A stretch of DNA of 47,269 nucleotides from RGIG6353 sp045590615 (GTDB taxonomy: Bacteria; Bacillota; Clostridia; Oscillospirales; SIG627): positions 1-47,269 of the forward strand of contig JAZNRH010000096.1 of the NCBI GenBank assembly GCA_045590615.1, written 5' to 3'. How positions within the stretch are numbered: position 1 is the first letter of the stretch; every line of letters begins with the position of its first letter. This document shows positions 25,159-33,248 of this stretch, one piece after another. The position numbers and the translations under genes were made by a program. The notes under the pieces are model-generated. The model saw only the letters and a list, made by a program, of their open reading frames with translations, made no database searches and had not been told where the DNA came from.

Positions 25159-26400
25159 TTAACCAAACAAAGCAATCAAAACGCCGGCTGCAATAGCTGA
25201 ACCGATAACACCTGCTACGTTTGGTCCCATTGCATGCATCAAAAGGAAGTTGGAAGGATTTTCTTTTTGTCCAACAGTCTGTGAAACACGCGCAGCCATC
25301 GGAACTGCCGAAACACCAGCAGAACCAATAAGAGGATTAATCTTATTTTTAAGGAACAAGTTCATAAACTTAGCAAGTAATACTCCACCAGCAGTACCAA
25401 TGCCAAATGCAATTATTCCCATCGCCATAATGCAAAGGGTCAAAGGATTGAGGAAGGTTTCTGCAGTAGCTGTTGCACCAACCGAAACACCTAAGAAAAT
25501 GGTTACAATATTCATAAGTTCGTTTTGTGCTGTCTTTGCAAGTCTATCGCAAACGCCGGATTCCTTAAGAAGGTTACCAAGCATAAGTGAACCAACAAGC
25601 TGAGCAGCAGAAGGTACTAACCATGCAACGAAAACGGTTACGATAATAGGGAACAAAATCTTCTCTGTCTTAGAAACCTGACGAAGAGCCTTCATTTCTA
25701 TCATTCGCTCTTTCTTGGTAGTAAGAGCCTTCATAATAGGTGGCTGAATTACAGGTACAAGAGCCATATAAGAGTATGCCGCTACTGCAACAGGACCTAA
25801 GAAATTAGGAGCAAGCTTTGAAGTAACGTATATAGCTGTAGGACCATTAGCACCACCAATAATACCAACAGAAGCCGCAAGTTTTTCAAGCTGAGTTCCT
25901 GAAAGTAACTCGGTAAGGAAATCAGAACCGAGAATAAGTGGGAACAACTCATTAACACCAACGAAAGTAGCAAAAATACCAAGCTGTGCTGCAGCACCGA
26001 GCAACAAGCTCTTGGGGTTTGCAATCAACGGACCGAAGTCTGTCATAGCACCAACGCCGATGAATATCAAGCAAGGATAAATTCCGAGTTTAACACCAAG
26101 ATAAAGAATATCAATTAAACCGGGCGATATAGTTTTTCCGGCCTCGTTAGCAGCACCTCCAAATAAATCCCAATGAACGTGACCACCTGCGAAAAGCTCT
26201 TCATGGAAAATTTCAGCGCCTACTAAATTCGTAAGTAACATACCAAATGCTATTGGTAAGAGCAACAATGGTTCAAATTTTTTGACAATCGCCAAATACA
26301 TCAATAAGCAGGAAATAAGGACCATTATAATAGTCTGCCAATGTCCGTCAGACAATAAATAAAATCCAGTACTCCTTAAAAAGTTTAATAAAGCATCCAT
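25159..26400 (-). CDS. oadB: Na+-pumping decarboxylase beta subunit (oxaloacetate/methylmalonyl-CoA type)
   Basis: This integral membrane subunit couples biotin decarboxylation to Na+ export. The 413-residue product has about 9-11 hydrophobic segments and the family's conserved stretches IGGANGPTAIYVTSKLAP, SYMALVPVIQPP and a C-terminal GPNVAGVIGSAIAAG. It starts at ATG behind TTGGAGG, 15 bases after the biotin-carrier gene. With the alpha and carrier genes it forms a three-gene operon; the gamma/delta subunit is encoded separately at 27886. Confidence 0.95.
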   Translation of the reverse strand: MDALLNFLRSTGFYLLSDGHWQTIIMVLISCLLMYLAIVKKFEPLLLLPIAFGMLLTNLVGAEIFHEELFAGGHVHWDLFGGAANEAGKTISPGLIDILYLGVKLGIYPCLIFIGVGAMTDFGPLIANPKSLLLGAAAQLGIFATFVGVNELFPLILGSDFLTELLSGTQLEKLAASVGIIGGANGPTAIYVTSKLAPNFLGPVAVAAYSYMALVPVIQPPIMKALTTKKERMIEMKALRQVSKTEKILFPIIVTVFVAWLVPSAAQLVGSLMLGNLLKESGVCDRLAKTAQNELMNIVTIFLGVSVGATATAETFLNPLTLCIMAMGIIAFGIGTAGGVLLAKFMNLFLKNKINPLIGSAGVSAVPMAARVSQTVGQKENPSNFLLMHAMGPNVAGVIGSAIAAGVLIALFG

Positions 26401-26415
26401 TTGTTAGCCTCCAAA

Positions 26416-26769
26416 TTATGCAATTGTGCAAAGGGGAGCGCCTGTTTCAACAGCCTGACCCTTAGTAACTGAAACTGAACCAATGGTACCTGCCTTGGGA
26501 GCAAGAATTTCATTCTCCATCTTCATAGCTTCGAGAATAAAGAGAACGTCACCGGCCTTTACGCTCTGACCTGCACTAACGTTTACTGCAAGAATATTGC
26601 CGGGTATGGGAGCATTAACACTCTCACCTGCACCTGTAGGAGCAGGAGCTGCTTGTGCCGGAGCCGGAGCTGCCTTAGGAGCCGGAGCTGACTGTGCGCT
26701 CGTTGAATCCATAGCCTCGAGCTCAACCTCATAGGATACGCCGTTTACTACTACATGATACTTTTTCAT
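26416..26769 (-). CDS. Biotin carboxyl carrier subunit of the decarboxylase
   Basis: The 117-residue product carries biotin between the carboxyltransferase and the membrane pump. The N-terminal region (MKKYHVVVNGVSYEVELE) is followed by a flexible Ala/Pro-rich linker (about residues 26-50). The C-terminal lipoyl/biotinyl domain has the biotinylation motif EAMKMEN, with Lys as acceptor. It is the first gene of the minus-strand operon. The Ala/Pro linker is typical of biotin carriers in decarboxylases of this type (MmdC or GcdC style). Confidence 0.95.
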   Translation of the reverse strand: MKKYHVVVNGVSYEVELEAMDSTSAQSAPAPKAAPAPAQAAPAPTGAGESVNAPIPGNILAVNVSAGQSVKAGDVLFILEAMKMENEILAPKAGTIGSVSVTKGQAVETGAPLCTIA

Positions 26770-26841
26770 AATTACACCTCATTATATAAATTTATTTTTT
26801 AACTTTTTTATAACATGAACTAAAAAATAAGTTCAAAATTA

Positions 26842-26870
26842 TTGCAATTCACGTACAAATGTGATAAAAT
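26842..26870 (+). promoter_or_regulatory. Promoter for the orphan response regulator
   Basis: TTGCAA (26842-26847) and TAAAAT (26865-26870) are spaced by 17 bp. It lies in the 142-base gap shared with the divergent decarboxylase operon. Confidence 0.65.
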
Positions 26871-26911
26871 TTATGTAATAATTACATTAAATTCAAAAAA
26901 AGGAAAATAAA

Positions 26912-27607
26912 ATGCTTAAAGAAACAAAAATTCTTATTATTGAAGACGAAACAAAAACTGTTAATTTTATCTCGATGGCGCTCAGAGCAAAAGGTTACAA
27001 AATATCAAGCGCCCAAAACGGACAGTCAGGAATACTTGGCTTCTGCACCTTTAACCCTGACATAATTCTATTGAATTTAGGACTTCCCGATATGAACGGA
27101 ATGAAGGTGCTTGAAGAAATACGCAAGGTGTCGGATTTGCCAATCATGATTGTGTCGGACAAAAAGAGTGAAACAGACATAATCTCTGCACTTGATGCAG
27201 GCGCAAACGACTATATGACGAAGCCGTTCAGTATGGGTGAAATGCTTGCAAGAATCAGAGTCATGGAAAGATACATATCAAAGGAATATACACAACAACC
27301 CGAAACTATAATCAGCTTTGGAAATATGACAATCGACACCGACAAGCGAAGAGTTTACGTCGAAGGTGAAAGTGTACACCTGACTCCCCTTGAATACAAG
27401 CTATTATTAATACTTGCAACCAATCCCGGAAAAGTAATCACGCATCATCAAATCTCACGAGACGTTTGGGGATACAGAGACAATTCCGATTCAAAAAGTA
27501 TAAGAGTATGTATGGCAAGCTTGAGAAAGAAAATCAAGGATACAAACGAACACCCCAGATACATTTTCACGGAAGTTGGTGTTGGTTATCGCTTTGCTGA
27601 CTATTAA
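26912..27607 (+). CDS. OmpR/PhoB-family response regulator with Asn at the phospho-acceptor site
   Basis: The 231-residue product has a receiver domain (1-120) and a winged-helix OmpR-type DNA-binding domain (about 132-230; LTPLEYKLLLILATNPGKVITHHQI, SIRVCMASLRKKI, GVGYRFADY). It resembles KdpE most closely as I judge by eye. The acidic pocket is present (IIEDE), as are the switch Ser (IMIVSDK) and Lys (TKPFSMGEM). The acceptor Asp is replaced: the text reads DIILLNLGLPD, with codon AAT. It is therefore unlikely to be controlled by ordinary phosphorylation. No sensor kinase is adjacent. It sits between the decarboxylase operon and the gamma subunit gene, so it may regulate them. Confidence 0.92.
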   Translation: MLKETKILIIEDETKTVNFISMALRAKGYKISSAQNGQSGILGFCTFNPDIILLNLGLPDMNGMKVLEEIRKVSDLPIMIVSDKKSETDIISALDAGANDYMTKPFSMGEMLARIRVMERYISKEYTQQPETIISFGNMTIDTDKRRVYVEGESVHLTPLEYKLLLILATNPGKVITHHQISRDVWGYRDNSDSKSIRVCMASLRKKIKDTNEHPRYIFTEVGVGYRFADY

Positions 27608-27885
27608 GTCAGTAAACACAAACTTTCAAAATTGCCCAAATTTCGTCATTATATTATATTTGTATTTATTATACATCAATCCGTATTAATTTTGGGTTTA
27701 TTATATTGCTTTCGTGTTAAAATTGTGCTATTATTTTCACAGTATATTAATACACATCAAAATAAAACTAAGAACACCATTTCTCTTAACGTTTTCTTAA
27801 TACAAAACAAGAAATTTTATACCCCTTTTTTACACATAAAGGTATATAATATCAAAAGAATTGATGAATTTTTTGGAGGTATATA

Positions 27886-28152
27886 ATGTATTCAACACCA
27901 TTTGTAGTAATGCTCGGCGTAGGCACCGTATTTGTCGGTCTCGCTATGATAATTATCCTTTGCAAATTGATGAGCTTTTTTATTGGCGCGCTTGAAAAGA
28001 AAGCTCCTGAAGCAGCAGTAGCTCCTGCAGCTCCCGTAAATACTGCAATTCCTGACAAGCAGCCTTTAATCGCTGCAATTTCTGCAGTCGTTGCAGAAGA
28101 GCTTGGAACAGATATTTCAAACATCAGAATTCATTCAATAAAAAGAGTATAA
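27886..28152 (+). CDS. oadG: Na+-pumping decarboxylase gamma/delta subunit (OadG/MmdD family)
   Basis: This small membrane subunit holds the alpha and beta subunits together. The 88-residue product has one N-terminal membrane helix (about residues 8-32), a short Ala/Pro-rich linker and a C-terminal segment (PLIAAISAVVAEELGTDISNIRIHSIKRV) typical of OadG/MmdD. A TTGGAGG site precedes ATG 27886. Usually this gene is in the same operon as alpha, beta and carrier; here it is on the opposite strand, 1.1 kb from the carrier gene. The 278-base gap 27608-27885 before it is very AT-rich, with a TATAAT at 27845-27850 but no convincing -35. Confidence 0.9.
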   Translation: MYSTPFVVMLGVGTVFVGLAMIIILCKLMSFFIGALEKKAPEAAVAPAAPVNTAIPDKQPLIAAISAVVAEELGTDISNIRIHSIKRV

Positions 28153-28159
28153 ATCATGT

Positions 28160-28200
28160 AAAAAACGCCCAACTTCAATAAAAGAAGTTGGGCGTTTTTT
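28160..28200. terminator. Bidirectional terminator between oadG and radA
   Basis: A 17-bp stem from AAAAAACGCCCAACTTC and its complement encloses a 7-base loop, with A and T tracts on opposite sides. Confidence 0.92.
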
Positions 28201-29579
28201 TATGAAAACAATTTTAATATCTCCGTAATACTCTTAACACAAACTATCTCAAAATCTTCAGGAAGCTTTGGTAAGCTTTTCGGAAGTGATGATTTAGGAA
28301 TAACAATTCTTTTATAACCAAGTCTTGCAGCTTCCTTTATTCTTGACGCAAGAAAGCTAACGCCTCTCACCTCTCCAAGTAGCCCTACCTCACCAACTGC
28401 AACAGTGTCGTCAGCAACCTCAATATTTCTGTAGGCAGAAATGACAGACATAACTATAGCTAGATCAGAAGACGTTTCGTCAAGCTTTAATCCTCCAATA
28501 ACGTTAAGGTAAACGTCCTGCGAAGAAAGGTAGATGCCGAGTCGCTTTTCAATAACTGCTAACAAAATAGAAACCCTGTTATAATCAAGGCCCGTAACGA
28601 CACGTTTAGGAGCAGGAAAGACTGTTTTAGAAACAAGTGCTTGAATTTCTGCAAGAATAGGTCTTGTTCCCTCGTGAACACAAACCGTACAGCTTCCCGA
28701 AACGTTCTTGGGCTTTTCAGAAAGAAGCGCTCTGCTTGGGTCGGAAACCTCGATAAGTCCCCTATCCCCCATTTCAAAAACACCAATTTCGTTAGTAGAG
28801 CCGTAACGGTTTTTTGAAGCTCTGATGAGTCTGTAAAATTGAGTTCTTTCTCCCTCAAAAGATAAAACGACGTCAACCATATGTTCAAGCACCTTTGGTC
28901 CTGCAATTCCACCGTCCTTATTTACGTGACCGACAATAACGGTTGCAAAACCCGACTCCTTAGTTTTTCTGATAAGTGTCAGTGCGCATTGCTTAACCTG
29001 AGTTATACTTCCCGGTATCGACTCAACGGCTGACGAATAGGTGGTCTGTATAGAGTCTATAATCAGTAAATCGGGATTAATTTTATCAATATACGCAAGA
29101 ATAGCGTCAACGCTCGTTTCACACAAAAGATAAACGTTATCACCACTCACCTCAAGCCTGTTAGCCCTAAGCTTAATTTGTGTCGGCGACTCTTCTCCGG
29201 AAACGTAAAGTATTTTTTTGTCTGTTTTAATGCTCTTGCATATCTGCAATAAAATCGTACTTTTTCCTATACCGGGCTCTCCACTAATCAAAACCACCGA
29301 GCCCTTTACAATTCCTCCACCAAGTGCTCTGTCAAATTCTGAAATGCCGGTGTTCATTCTAACCTCTTCATGAGCACTCATATCTATATCGGAAATAAGC
29401 TCAGCTTCATTAGAGCCGACGACAGAAAGACCTGCAGACAACTTAGGATTTACAGGAACGCTTACCTCTTCCTCAAGAGAATCCCAAGCTCCACATTCTT
29501 TACATTTACCACCCCACTTGGAGTGAACGTAGCCACATTCTCTGCAGACGTATACTGTTTTAGGGTCATTTTTAGCCAT
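28200..29579 (-). CDS. radA: DNA repair protein RadA
   Basis: RadA is a RecA-like ATPase that promotes branch migration in recombination. The 459-residue product has an N-terminal four-Cys zinc finger (CRECGYVHSKWGGKCKECG), Walker A (GEPGIGKST), the RadA-specific KNRYG motif (SKNRYGSTNE), and a C-terminal Lon-protease-like domain. Length and order are standard. The start has an AGGA site, 13 bases after the cwlD stop. It is co-directional with cwlD and the membrane protein upstream. Confidence 0.97.
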   Translation of the reverse strand: MAKNDPKTVYVCRECGYVHSKWGGKCKECGAWDSLEEEVSVPVNPKLSAGLSVVGSNEAELISDIDMSAHEEVRMNTGISEFDRALGGGIVKGSVVLISGEPGIGKSTILLQICKSIKTDKKILYVSGEESPTQIKLRANRLEVSGDNVYLLCETSVDAILAYIDKINPDLLIIDSIQTTYSSAVESIPGSITQVKQCALTLIRKTKESGFATVIVGHVNKDGGIAGPKVLEHMVDVVLSFEGERTQFYRLIRASKNRYGSTNEIGVFEMGDRGLIEVSDPSRALLSEKPKNVSGSCTVCVHEGTRPILAEIQALVSKTVFPAPKRVVTGLDYNRVSILLAVIEKRLGIYLSSQDVYLNVIGGLKLDETSSDLAIVMSVISAYRNIEVADDTVAVGEVGLLGEVRGVSFLASRIKEAARLGYKRIVIPKSSLPKSLPKLPEDFEIVCVKSITEILKLFS

Positions 29580-29592
29580 AATTTCAAACTTC

Positions 29593-30309
29593 CTATAATT
29601 TTATATATTCGATAATTGAATTTGCAATAACACAAGACAGTGAATTTTGATAATTATTATCACTAAGCTTTTTAAGGTCGTCGGGATTTGACATAAATCC
29701 ACATTCTATCAAAACGGCAGGACAATCAACTGCTTCGAGTAAATATATTGACGAATTTGACCTTTTTACCTCACGAGTGTTTGTAGGCTCAAGACAACTC
29801 TTATTGTAGCTCTGCACCATCAATGCAAGTGACTCACTATACCGATTTTTCGATGAATAAAACACCTGCAAGCCGTTATATTTACTTTCGGGAAACTTAT
29901 TCAAATGTATACTGACAAGTATAGGAGACTGACACTCTTTAACAATTTTTGCTCTATTGAATAGGTCATCTCTCTTTTTATTCCTTGAACTGTCATCAGC
30001 AAGAATTACGTCCTCGCTTCTGGTCATCAATACATCAACGTCAAAAACGTTCAAAAAATCATAGAGCTTTTTGGCAATTTCAAGAGCAAGATCTTTTTCA
30101 TAAACGTCTCCGACGTTAGCGCCGCCGTCCCTGCCACCGTGACCGGCATCTATAACTATGGTGAATTTTTCTTCTGATTGCGAAATAATCTGCTCACCTT
30201 TATTAAAATCAACCCTTGAAAAATAAAAGAATAAAAGTGATGACAAAACTATTAAAAGAGAAAGTGAGATTAACTTTATCAAGAAAGACGAATTATTGTT
30301 TATTTTCAT
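29593..30309 (-). CDS. cwlD: N-acetylmuramoyl-L-alanine amidase, CwlD-like
   Basis: This zinc amidase of the Amidase_3 family cleaves the lactate-peptide bond in peptidoglycan. The 238-residue product begins with a single membrane anchor (about residues 10-30). The domain shows VIDAGHGGRDGG (zinc His), a Glu in DVYEKDLALEIAKKL, the second His in VSIHLNKFP and the catalytic Glu in LIECGFMSN. Length and architecture match CwlD, which with PdaA makes muramic delta-lactam in spore cortex. This hints at, but does not prove, sporulation capacity. It lies between radA and a membrane protein gene. Confidence 0.88.
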   Translation of the reverse strand: MKINNNSSFLIKLISLSLLIVLSSLLFFYFSRVDFNKGEQIISQSEEKFTIVIDAGHGGRDGGANVGDVYEKDLALEIAKKLYDFLNVFDVDVLMTRSEDVILADDSSRNKKRDDLFNRAKIVKECQSPILVSIHLNKFPESKYNGLQVFYSSKNRYSESLALMVQSYNKSCLEPTNTREVKRSNSSIYLLEAVDCPAVLIECGFMSNPDDLKKLSDNNYQNSLSCVIANSIIEYIKL

Positions 30310-30353
30310 ATAGCATACCTCCGATACACTATATAAAAAAACAACAAAAAATA

Positions 30354-30947
30354 TTAATAGTTATTTTTGATTTTTTCTTTTTCTTCGTTATACTTTATTC
30401 CAAAAAGTGTGCGAATGCGATAATTCTTACTTCCAAAAAGATAAGCAACCATCGCTACCACAAGCCCCGGAATAATAGATAAAAGATAAAAGATAGGCTG
30501 AATTTCAGGAATACTGCCAAAAATTGTTGTAAATAAGCCTGAATACATACATTGCGAAAAAAATACGTTCACGTAGAAAAGAACTCTGTATATAACGTCA
30601 ACCGTTCTTTCGGCAAAATCAGAATTAGTAGTAAAAAAGGATAAAAGAGCGCATCCAAGAGTTGTAATATAAAACGGCAACGAGCCTGCTGTCATAATAA
30701 GTGCGCCGTCTGTTGCTTTGATTTCGCCCAAGCTCAAGCTGACAGCTCTTTTTGCACCTGCTTCCCACATAAAGCTATATACCAAAAAAAGATAAAAGGC
30801 AATTGACGCCACACTTCCCAGAGCTTGAAACTTTCCATCAAAAGCTATAGTAAAAACCACAAACAAAATCAATGAATAAATTCCGGAAACTATGTGATTG
30901 ATAAAAAGCTTTAACACGTAAGACATACTATTTTTAATTATGCTCAT
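30354..30947 (-). CDS. Multi-pass membrane protein, unknown function
   Basis: The 197-residue product has about five hydrophobic segments (approximately residues 12-33, 40-62, 80-103, 115-137 and 143-165), then a basic, charged C-terminal tail (RIRTLFGIKYNEEKEKIK). I do not recognise the family. It has its own near-consensus promoter and a TGAGGAG ribosome site, and is followed by cwlD after 44 bases. The link with cwlD and radA could be only positional. Confidence 0.75.
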   Translation of the reverse strand: MSIIKNSMSYVLKLFINHIVSGIYSLILFVVFTIAFDGKFQALGSVASIAFYLFLVYSFMWEAGAKRAVSLSLGEIKATDGALIMTAGSLPFYITTLGCALLSFFTTNSDFAERTVDVIYRVLFYVNVFFSQCMYSGLFTTIFGSIPEIQPIFYLLSIIPGLVVAMVAYLFGSKNYRIRTLFGIKYNEEKEKIKNNY

Positions 30948-30978
30948 AAATAACTCCTCATTAATATTGTACGATTAT

Positions 30979-31007
30979 ATTTTAGCTTAAAATATAATTT
31001 TTTTCAA
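30979..31007 (-). promoter_or_regulatory. Promoter for the membrane protein-cwlD-radA genes
   Basis: TTGAAA (31007-31002) and TAAAAT (30984-30979) on the minus strand are spaced by 17 bp. Confidence 0.7.
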
Positions 31008-31030
31008 TACTATACACAAAACATTTACAA

Positions 31031-31058
31031 AAAAGTGGAGACAAAGTCTCCACTTTTT
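31031..31058. terminator. Terminator after the efp operon
   Basis: A 12-bp stem (AAAAGTGGAGAC with its complement) with an AAA loop lies just past the stop codon of the CD1247-like gene, with A/T tracts on both sides. Confidence 0.9.
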
Positions 31059-31060
31059 AA

Positions 31061-31516
31061 TTAGTTGTTTTCTACAACCGAAAATTCGTTATGACACGCA
31101 GGGCATCTAACTTTTGAAGGGTCAATGCTGTTGTCAAGATAGACCTGTTCGTTGCACGTAGGACAAATCACCTCAAAAAAATCATAAGACTCGCCTCTGT
31201 TACAATCCTCGCAGTCATCGTCGCACTCGCATTCATCACAATTGCAATCACACTCGAACTCATCGTCACAGTCACAGCAATCACAATCGTCTACGTCAGC
31301 GTACACCTCGTCTTCAAGATAACCAAGGTCCTCATCAATCTCTTCGATATAAGCATTCAATGTTTCGGTCTCGTCCTGAAGATCGGCAACATCGTGCGCA
31401 ATATCATCTACCAAATTAACAAGAAGCTCTATTATCTTTCCTTCGGGTGTTGTGGTGTCAAATTTTTGACCTTCGATAACTCCCTTGATATAAGCAACCT
31501 TTTCAGTCAATGACAT
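31061..31516 (-). CDS. CD1247-type protein with acidic Cys-rich centre and C-terminal zinc ribbon
   Basis: The product of about 151 residues resembles the CD1247 N-terminal-domain proteins found in Clostridia. Residues 1-75 are acidic and helical (SLTEKVAYIKGVIEG, then a coiled-coil-like Asp/Glu stretch). The centre (about 77-107) has eleven Cys within about 31 residues, alternating with Asp/Glu in patterns such as CDCCDCDD. The C-terminus has a two-CxxC ribbon (CPTC and CPAC). ATG 31516 is chosen because AAAGGAG lies between it and the upstream ATG. It follows efp directly. It probably binds metal; the role is unknown. Confidence 0.85.
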   Translation of the reverse strand: MSLTEKVAYIKGVIEGQKFDTTTPEGKIIELLVNLVDDIAHDVADLQDETETLNAYIEEIDEDLGYLEDEVYADVDDCDCCDCDDEFECDCNCDECECDDDCEDCNRGESYDFFEVICPTCNEQVYLDNSIDPSKVRCPACHNEFSVVENN

Positions 31517-31533
31517 AACAGCTACTCCTTTCA

Positions 31534-32094
31534 TTATACTCTTTCGAGATATTCTCCCGTACGAGTATCAATCTTGATTACGTCTCCCTCATCAATGAAG
31601 AGAGGTACTTTGATTTCTGCACCTGTTTCAAGTGTCGCAGGCTTAGAAGCACCTGTTGCTGTATCACCCTTAAAGCCGGGCTCTGTCTGTGTAACCTGAA
31701 GCTCAACAAACATAGGTGGTTCAACAGCGAACACGTTGCCCTTGTATGATGCAACTCTTACCATATCGTTTTCTTTAACGAACTTAAAGTTAGGTGTAAG
31801 GATATCCTTGCTAATCGGAATCTGGTCATACGACTCCATATCCATAAAATAATAAAGGTCGCCATCTGAATAGAGATACTGCATATCCTTTCTCTCTACG
31901 TAAGCGGGTGTGTACTTATCGGAAGGGTTGAAAGTCTTTTCAACAACTGCTCCTGTAATTACGTTTCTGAGCTTTGTTCTAACGAACGCTGCGCCCTTTC
32001 CGGGTTTAACGTGCTGAAACTCGATAACCTGCATAACGTTTCCGTCCATTTCGAAGGTTACGCCATTTCTAAAATCTCCAGCTACTACTGCCAT
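31534..32094 (-). CDS. efp: Translation elongation factor P
   Basis: EF-P relieves ribosome stalling at polyproline stretches. The product of about 186 residues has the three OB-like domains and the tip loop QHVKPGKGAAFVR, with Lys at the usual modification site. The C-terminal stretch IKVPLFIDEGDVIKIDTRTGEYLERV is the family signature. ATG 32094 is used because TGGAGG lies just upstream; the earlier in-frame ATG is in that ribosome-site region. The stop is 17 bases before the CD1247-like start. Confidence 0.98.
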   Translation of the reverse strand: MAVVAGDFRNGVTFEMDGNVMQVIEFQHVKPGKGAAFVRTKLRNVITGAVVEKTFNPSDKYTPAYVERKDMQYLYSDGDLYYFMDMESYDQIPISKDILTPNFKFVKENDMVRVASYKGNVFAVEPPMFVELQVTQTEPGFKGDTATGASKPATLETGAEIKVPLFIDEGDVIKIDTRTGEYLERV

Positions 32095-32135
32095 TTTTGT
32101 GTCCTCCATAAATTAAATATAATCATTTACACTAT

Positions 32136-32164
32136 ATTTTATACTATCTTTGAAAATTTTGCAA
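32136..32164 (-). promoter_or_regulatory. Promoter for efp
   Basis: TTGCAA (32164-32159) and TAAAAT (32141-32136) on the minus strand are spaced by 17 bp, within the 86-base gap after the aminopeptidase gene. Confidence 0.6.
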
Positions 32165-32180
32165 TAGTTTTTTGGATTTT

Positions 32181-33248
32181 TCAATAAATTTCTATAAGTT
32201 TTTTATCACTTTTGGTCAAATTTAATGCATTTTTTTCTTGAACTACCACAATATCTTCAATTCTGACCCCAAATTTATTCTCAATATATATTCCGGGTTC
32301 AACGCTCAAAACTGAATTCTGAGGTATTGAATGAGAATAATTCGGAGAAAATGACGGTGACTCATGAACGTCAATACCAAGACCGTGACCGGTAGAATGA
32401 CCAAAATTTTCGCCAAATCCGGCATCAGAAATTATACTACGTGCAGCAAAATCAACGACCTTGCCCAACACACCTGCCTTGACCTTATCAAGTGCCGATT
32501 TCTGTGCTGACAAAACTATATCATAAACCCGTTTCATTTCATCACTTGCCCTACCTACGACAACCGTCCTTGTCATATCAGAACAATAGCCGTCAAATCT
32601 TGCACCGAAATCCATAGTCAAAAATGAATTCTCGCTCAAAACGTCGTTGCTCGGCTCACCGTGAGGTAAGGATGATTTTTTACCCGAAACACATATCGTC
32701 CTAAAGGCACTTTCCTGTGCGCCACACCCTCTCATAAACGAGTCAAGCTCGATGGCAACCTCATTTTCTGTCAAGCCTTTATGAATAAAGCCAAGAATAT
32801 GCTCAAAGGCTGCATCGGTAATTTCCTGAGCCTTGATAATCTTATCAATTTCCCATTGAGTCTTGACTTCTCTCATCTTTGAAATCAAGTCACCAAAATA
32901 CGAAAATTCAAAACCTTCAAAAAGAGTTTTAATTCTCTTGTCCATATTTACGGTAACGTAATCGTCCTCAATGGTCAAAGACTTGATACCCTCTCTTTCA
33001 CAGAGGTTCTTAGCTTCTGTCAACAAGCCTTTTTCAGCAAGGACAACGTTAAAATCCTTAGCTGTAGCTTTGGCTATTTCATAATATCTGAAATCAACAA
33101 TCAAATACGAATTATTCTTGGTAATAAGAATTGCACCGTCACTTGAATGTAACTGTGACAAATACAGCCTGTTAGCCTCAGAAAGTACAAGCGATGCGCC
33201 TTCAAAGGTATCAAAATATTTTTTTCTAAAGTTTTCTGTTATCGACAT
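32181..33248 (-). CDS. M24B Xaa-Pro aminopeptidase-type metallopeptidase
   Basis: The 355-residue product is a Xaa-Pro peptidase-like enzyme. All five metal ligands of the pita-bread fold are visible: Asp in TMDFGARFDGYCSDMTRT (two Asp), His in GHSTGHGLG, Glu in LSVEPGIYI and Glu in VRIEDIVVV. The N-terminal half is the creatinase/prolidase-N-like domain. Its ATG shares one base with the stop of the endonuclease IV-like gene (TAATG). It lies directly upstream of efp, a common order in Firmicutes. Compare the second M24 protein at 45064, which lacks several ligands. Confidence 0.93.
   Translation of the reverse strand: MSITENFRKKYFDTFEGASLVLSEANRLYLSQLHSSDGAILITKNNSYLIVDFRYYEIAKATAKDFNVVLAEKGLLTEAKNLCEREGIKSLTIEDDYVTVNMDKRIKTLFEGFEFSYFGDLISKMREVKTQWEIDKIIKAQEITDAAFEHILGFIHKGLTENEVAIELDSFMRGCGAQESAFRTICVSGKKSSLPHGEPSNDVLSENSFLTMDFGARFDGYCSDMTRTVVVGRASDEMKRVYDIVLSAQKSALDKVKAGVLGKVVDFAARSIISDAGFGENFGHSTGHGLGIDVHESPSFSPNYSHSIPQNSVLSVEPGIYIENKFGVRIEDIVVVQEKNALNLTKSDKKLIEIY

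Noticed and set aside
27632..27886. 84-residue open frame between the response regulator and oadG
   Set aside because: No ribosome site, AT-rich low-complexity sequence, and it ends in the oadG start region; no sign of selection as protein.
23740..28152. Assignment specifically as methylmalonyl-CoA decarboxylase or glutaconyl-CoA decarboxylase
   Set aside because: The alpha subunit is of the pyruvate/oxaloacetate carboxyltransferase type (DTILRDAHQS, HLHTHNTSG), not the acyl-CoA carboxyltransferase type.
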